Source of the DNA: Nematostella vectensis
Taxonomy: Eukaryota; Cnidaria; Anthozoa; Actiniaria; Edwardsiidae
Length of the DNA stretch: 64,000 nucleotides
NCBI RefSeq assembly: GCF_932526225.1
Contig: NC_064043.1
Span: 1 to 64,000, forward strand
Direction: 5' to 3'
Shown: piece by piece, positions 60,370 through 64,000 of the stretch
Layout of the letters: every line of letters begins with the position of its first letter
Position numbering within the stretch: position 1 is the stretch's first letter
The notes under the pieces: model-generated
The model's database searches: none
What the model saw: only the letters and a program-made list of their open reading frames with translations
What the model was told of the DNA's origin: nothing
Translations under genes and position numbers: made by a program

Positions 60370-62366
60370 TAGCTCTAGAGCCCTGACACAAAGAACTTCA
60401 GTGAAATTCTAATACTTACTTATGAGCTTTTAGTACATGTGGGAGACTTTAAACAAAACAAAAAAAGTGACCACAAACTGTCAATTAACATAGATTTCAA
60501 TATAATATTGCATATTATTTAATAAGGTATTCACAGCTTTTAAAAAGTTCAACTGTTTGTTGACACTTAAAAGCCTACAATAATCACTGACTCCAGACAT
60601 GCGCAGTACTATGTTACTGCCCCTTTAAAGTAAAATACAGCTTTACTTAGTCAGCGTAGACAAAATTGCGGATTTTGTCAATATTCTAATATGAAGATGT
60701 CAATATTCTCCCCCCTTACGTCTTTATTTCTATTTATTTTATGATTTTCACATGATACCAAAACAGCGTCTTTTTTCTTCGCTAATTTGATGTCATGTAC
60801 ACAATAAAAGAGATGCGAACGTGCGCATGGCGAGTCCCCAAGGGACCCAAGACGCCCAAATAGACCTCTATTTTTTGTCATCCACAATCTCTGCGAGCTG
60901 TGCGTGGCGTAACCGTATTACAGGCCTGGGATCCTGGTTATTGTCCTCCCCATTAATGCGCGGGTTGGGATAACCTTGCAAGAGTGTTGTACAGCATATT
61001 CGCTCGGAAATATCGGTGCTTGGGGCCTTCGGGTTCTTTACAGCCTTCCGTAAAAGCCTTGTGCTGCCATACCGATTGGGTAATCCGTATGTATGGTTTC
61101 CGTTTTGTTCTTCAGACCGGGTTCGATCCCAGGCCAATGGGCTTTTTTTTATTCGTTTTTTTTTCTTTGTGCTGGACCCCCTTAAACCTGATAGGTTTTG
61201 CGCAAAAATAATAAAAAAAGTGAGTTTGCAAAATAAGCTTGCTAGATTTATTGATTATATGTATTCAATTTGTTCCTAGGAAGTTAACGAAAAACACAAA
61301 GCAAAGAGTTTGAGGAAGTAAACAAGTATGTTAACTTTAATGTTCTATTTGAAGGGGCGCATTTTGTACAGGGAAGCATACATAGAATGCTTAACTGGTG
61401 GAGAGGGGAGAGGTAACAGTTTATTGAGCATAATGTCAACAATAGCAGGGGGAAGGGAGGGGCACTCTCTTCATACAATATTGCAGTTGTTACCTATTAT
61501 TAAATAAGTTTGTAAGATATATTTGTTTATTAAGCAAGGTCTATTTCTGAGACAAGCAAACTCAAGTAAGAGCTGTTGAAATAACAGGTGAGTGTTAAAA
61601 AAAAACAATTATCTGATTAGAAAACTAATGTAGATTCCTTTGCACCAAATAAGAACAAACTTCATTTTGTTTGTTATTTATGAGGAACGAGATGAGCTCT
61701 ACAAGGCCAAGAAGAAATATGTATTGCTCATCTAAATTATACAAGTAAATAATAATATTAAAAAAGAATTACTGTAAGTAATTAGAGTGGTTTTCATTAA
61801 CTTGTGAAACAAAGTGTGATAGTTAAACGGTAAGAGTTAGTAAAACACAAAAAAGAACAATAGAATCAGATCACAACAAAGTGTAATACGCTAAAGCGTA
61901 GTTCACGGGTTAATGAAGGTTTTGACATTTCAACCTTACATCCACATGAAAGTAATGCCTAATATCGAGTGCCCTACAGTAAGTGTTTTGCAGTCAAGTT
62001 GTTTTCTGTTAGTATGTAAAAAATTATTCTAAATAATAGTAATCATAGCTATGGTCACCACTTACACATATAGCACTTGTAATGAAAAGAAAGAAAAAAT
62101 CTATATATGCAGTCAAACAACAGAATTGCATGATAACCTTGAATATATTGAATAAAGGACTGCAAAAAAACATCTTTTGTACTAGTTGCTTGAATTGTCC
62201 TTTGGCTATTTTTAGCTGAATTCCCCTCCCCCTCTAAAAAAGAAAATAATAATAATAATAGAACAAAACTAAAAAGAAAACAAACACAGCAGAGACCCCC
62301 ACTAACAATTTTGATTTTTTTTTACTTTCCTTTAAAGGGGGAGTGTCATGTTTAAGAGATTTGCAA
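60370..62366 (+). repeat. satellite unit 23
   Basis: 1,997 bp, sister of unit 22 with the same private changes, a single-unit duplication. Confidence 0.95.
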
Positions 62367-64000
62367 TAGCTCTAGAGCCCTGACACAAAGAACTTCAGTG
62401 AAATTCTAATACTTACTTATGAGCTTTTAGTACATGTGGGAGACTTTAAACAAAACAAAAAAAGTGACCACAAACTGTCAATTAACATAGATTTCAATAT
62501 AATATTGCATATTATTTAATAAGGTATTCACAGCTTTTAAAAACTTCAACTGTTTGTTGACACTTAAAAGCCTACAATAATCACTGACTCCAGACATGCG
62601 CAGTACTATGTTGCTGCCCCTTTAAAGTAAAATACAGCTTTACTTAGTCAGCGTAGACAAAATTGCGGATTTTGTCAATATTCTAATATGAAGATGTCAA
62701 TATTCTCCCCCCCCTTACGTCTTTATTTCTATTTATTTTATGATTTTCACATGATACCAAAACAGCGTCTTTTTTCTTCGCTAATTTGATGTCATGTACA
62801 CAATAAAAGAGATGCGCCCGTGCGCATGGCGAGTCCCCAAGGGACCCAAGACGCCCAAATAGACCTCTATTTTTTGTCATCCACAATCTCGGCGAGCTGT
62901 GCGTGGCGTAACCGTATTACAGGCCTGGGATCCTGGTTATTGTCCTCCCCATTAATGCGCGGGTTGGGATAACCTTGCAAGAGTGTTGTACAGCATATTC
63001 GCTCGGAAATATCGGTGCTTGGGGCCTTCGGGTTCTTTACAGCCTTCCGTAAAAGCCTTGTGCTGCCATACCGATTGGGTAATCCGTATGTTTGGTTTCC
63101 GTTTTGTTCTTCAGACCGGGTTCGATCCCAGGCCAATGGGCTTTTTTTTTATTCGTTTTTTTTTTCTTCGTGCTGGACCCCCTTAAACCTGATAGGTTTT
63201 GCGCAAAAATAATAAAAAAAAGTGAGTTTGCAAAATAAGCTTGCTAGATTTATTGATTATATGTATTCAATTTGTTCCTAGGAAGTTAACAAAAAACACA
63301 AAGCAAAGAGTTTGAGGAAGTAAACAAGTATGTGAACTTTAATGTTCTATTTGAAGTGGCGCATTTTGTACAGGGAAGCATACGTAGAATGCTTAACTGG
63401 TGGAGAGGGGAGAGGTAACAGTTTATTGAGCATAATGTCAACAATAGCAGGGGGAAGGGAGGGGCACTCTCTTCATACAATATTCCAGTTGTTACCTATT
63501 ATTAAATAAGTTTGTAAGATATATTTGTTTATGAAGCAAGGTCTATTTCTGAGACAAGCAAACTCAAGTAAGAGCTGTTGAAATAACAGGTGAGTGTTAA
63601 AAAAAAACAATTATCTGATTAGAAAACTAATGTAGATTCCTTTGCACCAAATAAGAACAAACTTCATTTTGTTTGTTATTTATGAGGAACGAGATGAGCT
63701 CTACAAGGCCAAGAAGAAATATGTATTGCTCATCTAAATTATACAAGTAAATAATAATATTAAAAAAGAATTACTGTAAGTAATGAGAGTGGTTTTCATT
63801 AACCCGTGAAACAAAGTGTGATAGTTAAACGGTAAGAGTTAGTAAAACACAAAAAAGAACAATAGAATCAGATCACAACAAAGTGTAATACGCTAAAGCG
63901 TAGTTCACGGGTTAATGAAGGTTTTGACATTTCAACCTTACATCCACATGAAAGTAATGCCTAATATCGAGTGCCCTACAGTAAGTGTTTTGCAGTCAAG
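62367..64000 (+). repeat. satellite unit 24, cut by the window end
   Basis: 1,634 bp present. Eight-C run near 62706, GTATGTTTGG, and TATTCCAGTTG are private. Boxes intact. The array clearly continues to the right. Confidence 0.95.

Larger units (their letters stand above)
16376..64000 (+). repeat. ~2.0-kb macrosatellite array, 24 direct copies, open at the right edge
   Basis: Units counted from TAGCTCTAGAGCCC are 1,996-2,013 bp, mostly 1,996-2,002. There are 23 full copies and a partial one cut by the window end. Units differ by scattered substitutions and homopolymer or AAT-tract length. No ORF has coding credibility: the 64-, 69- and 89-residue ORFs overlap on the same or opposite strand and change with single-base indels. 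Constant parts are the 285-bp TTAA element, a small hairpin, the Pol III-like module and the 109-bp MITE, in that order. Confidence 0.98.

Overview
The window looks like repeat-dominated, probably subtelomeric DNA from an animal nuclear genome. Four things point that way: long TTAGGG-type telomeric tracts (CCCTAA on the + strand), a coding remnant split by a GT-AG intron, TTAA-flanked MITE-like elements, and a very long homogenised satellite. A marine invertebrate is my guess from the style of the repeats and the tyrosine-recombinase remnant, but nothing here fixes the species. There is no operon-like gene content, and almost all short ORFs are repeat translations.

Layout. (1) 1-2383: a mosaic of diverged direct repeats, including three 196-bp tandem copies and a ~0.5-kb duplication, punctuated by a dispersed GTCCCGGAAGGTAGGG motif. 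The motif becomes a tandem array with a perfect hairpin just before (2) a 247-bp telomeric tract at 2384-2630. (3) 2631-5300: AT-rich non-coding DNA with a diverged ~0.8-kb direct duplication. (4) 5300-10850: nested tandem modules, including eight ~300-bp imperfect palindromes. Their tips, and other modules nearby, carry 21 copies of an RFX/X-box-like palindrome (GTTRCYATGGYAAC type). A 1,750-bp higher-order duplication is visible. (5) 10850-12050: three copies of a ~90-bp block and then a 41-bp minisatellite. (6) 12107-13049: a second short-repeat/perfect-hairpin module followed by a 757-bp, nearly perfect telomeric tract. (7) 13412-14260: the only convincing protein-coding remnant, the C-terminal catalytic half of a tyrosine recombinase in two exons, cut off upstream next to the telomeric tract. 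(8) 14312-14440: (TTA)43. (9) 14919-16375: an inverted partial satellite unit. (10) 16376-64000: 23 complete copies and one partial copy of a ~2.0-kb macrosatellite in direct orientation, continuing beyond the window.

The macrosatellite has no credible protein. Each unit holds a ~260-bp module with an A-box-like element, a tRNA T-arm-like B box and a T-run directly after it, which together resemble a Pol III transcription unit for a structured RNA of about 255 nt. Each unit also holds a 109-bp piggyBac-like MITE (TTAA-CCCGTGAA...TTCACGGG-TTAA) and a 285-bp second TTAA-flanked inverted-repeat element. Diagnostic substitutions show higher-order repeats: a 5,991-bp trimer offset in the left part and an 8.0-kb A1-B-A2-B' tetramer repeated twice at 42.4-58.4 kb, with B-type units carrying a predicted B-box-damaging change.

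The most unusual structures are the parallel architecture of the two telomeric modules, the X-box-tipped palindrome array, and the Pol III-like module amplified inside the macrosatellite. All functional readings are inference from sequence alone.
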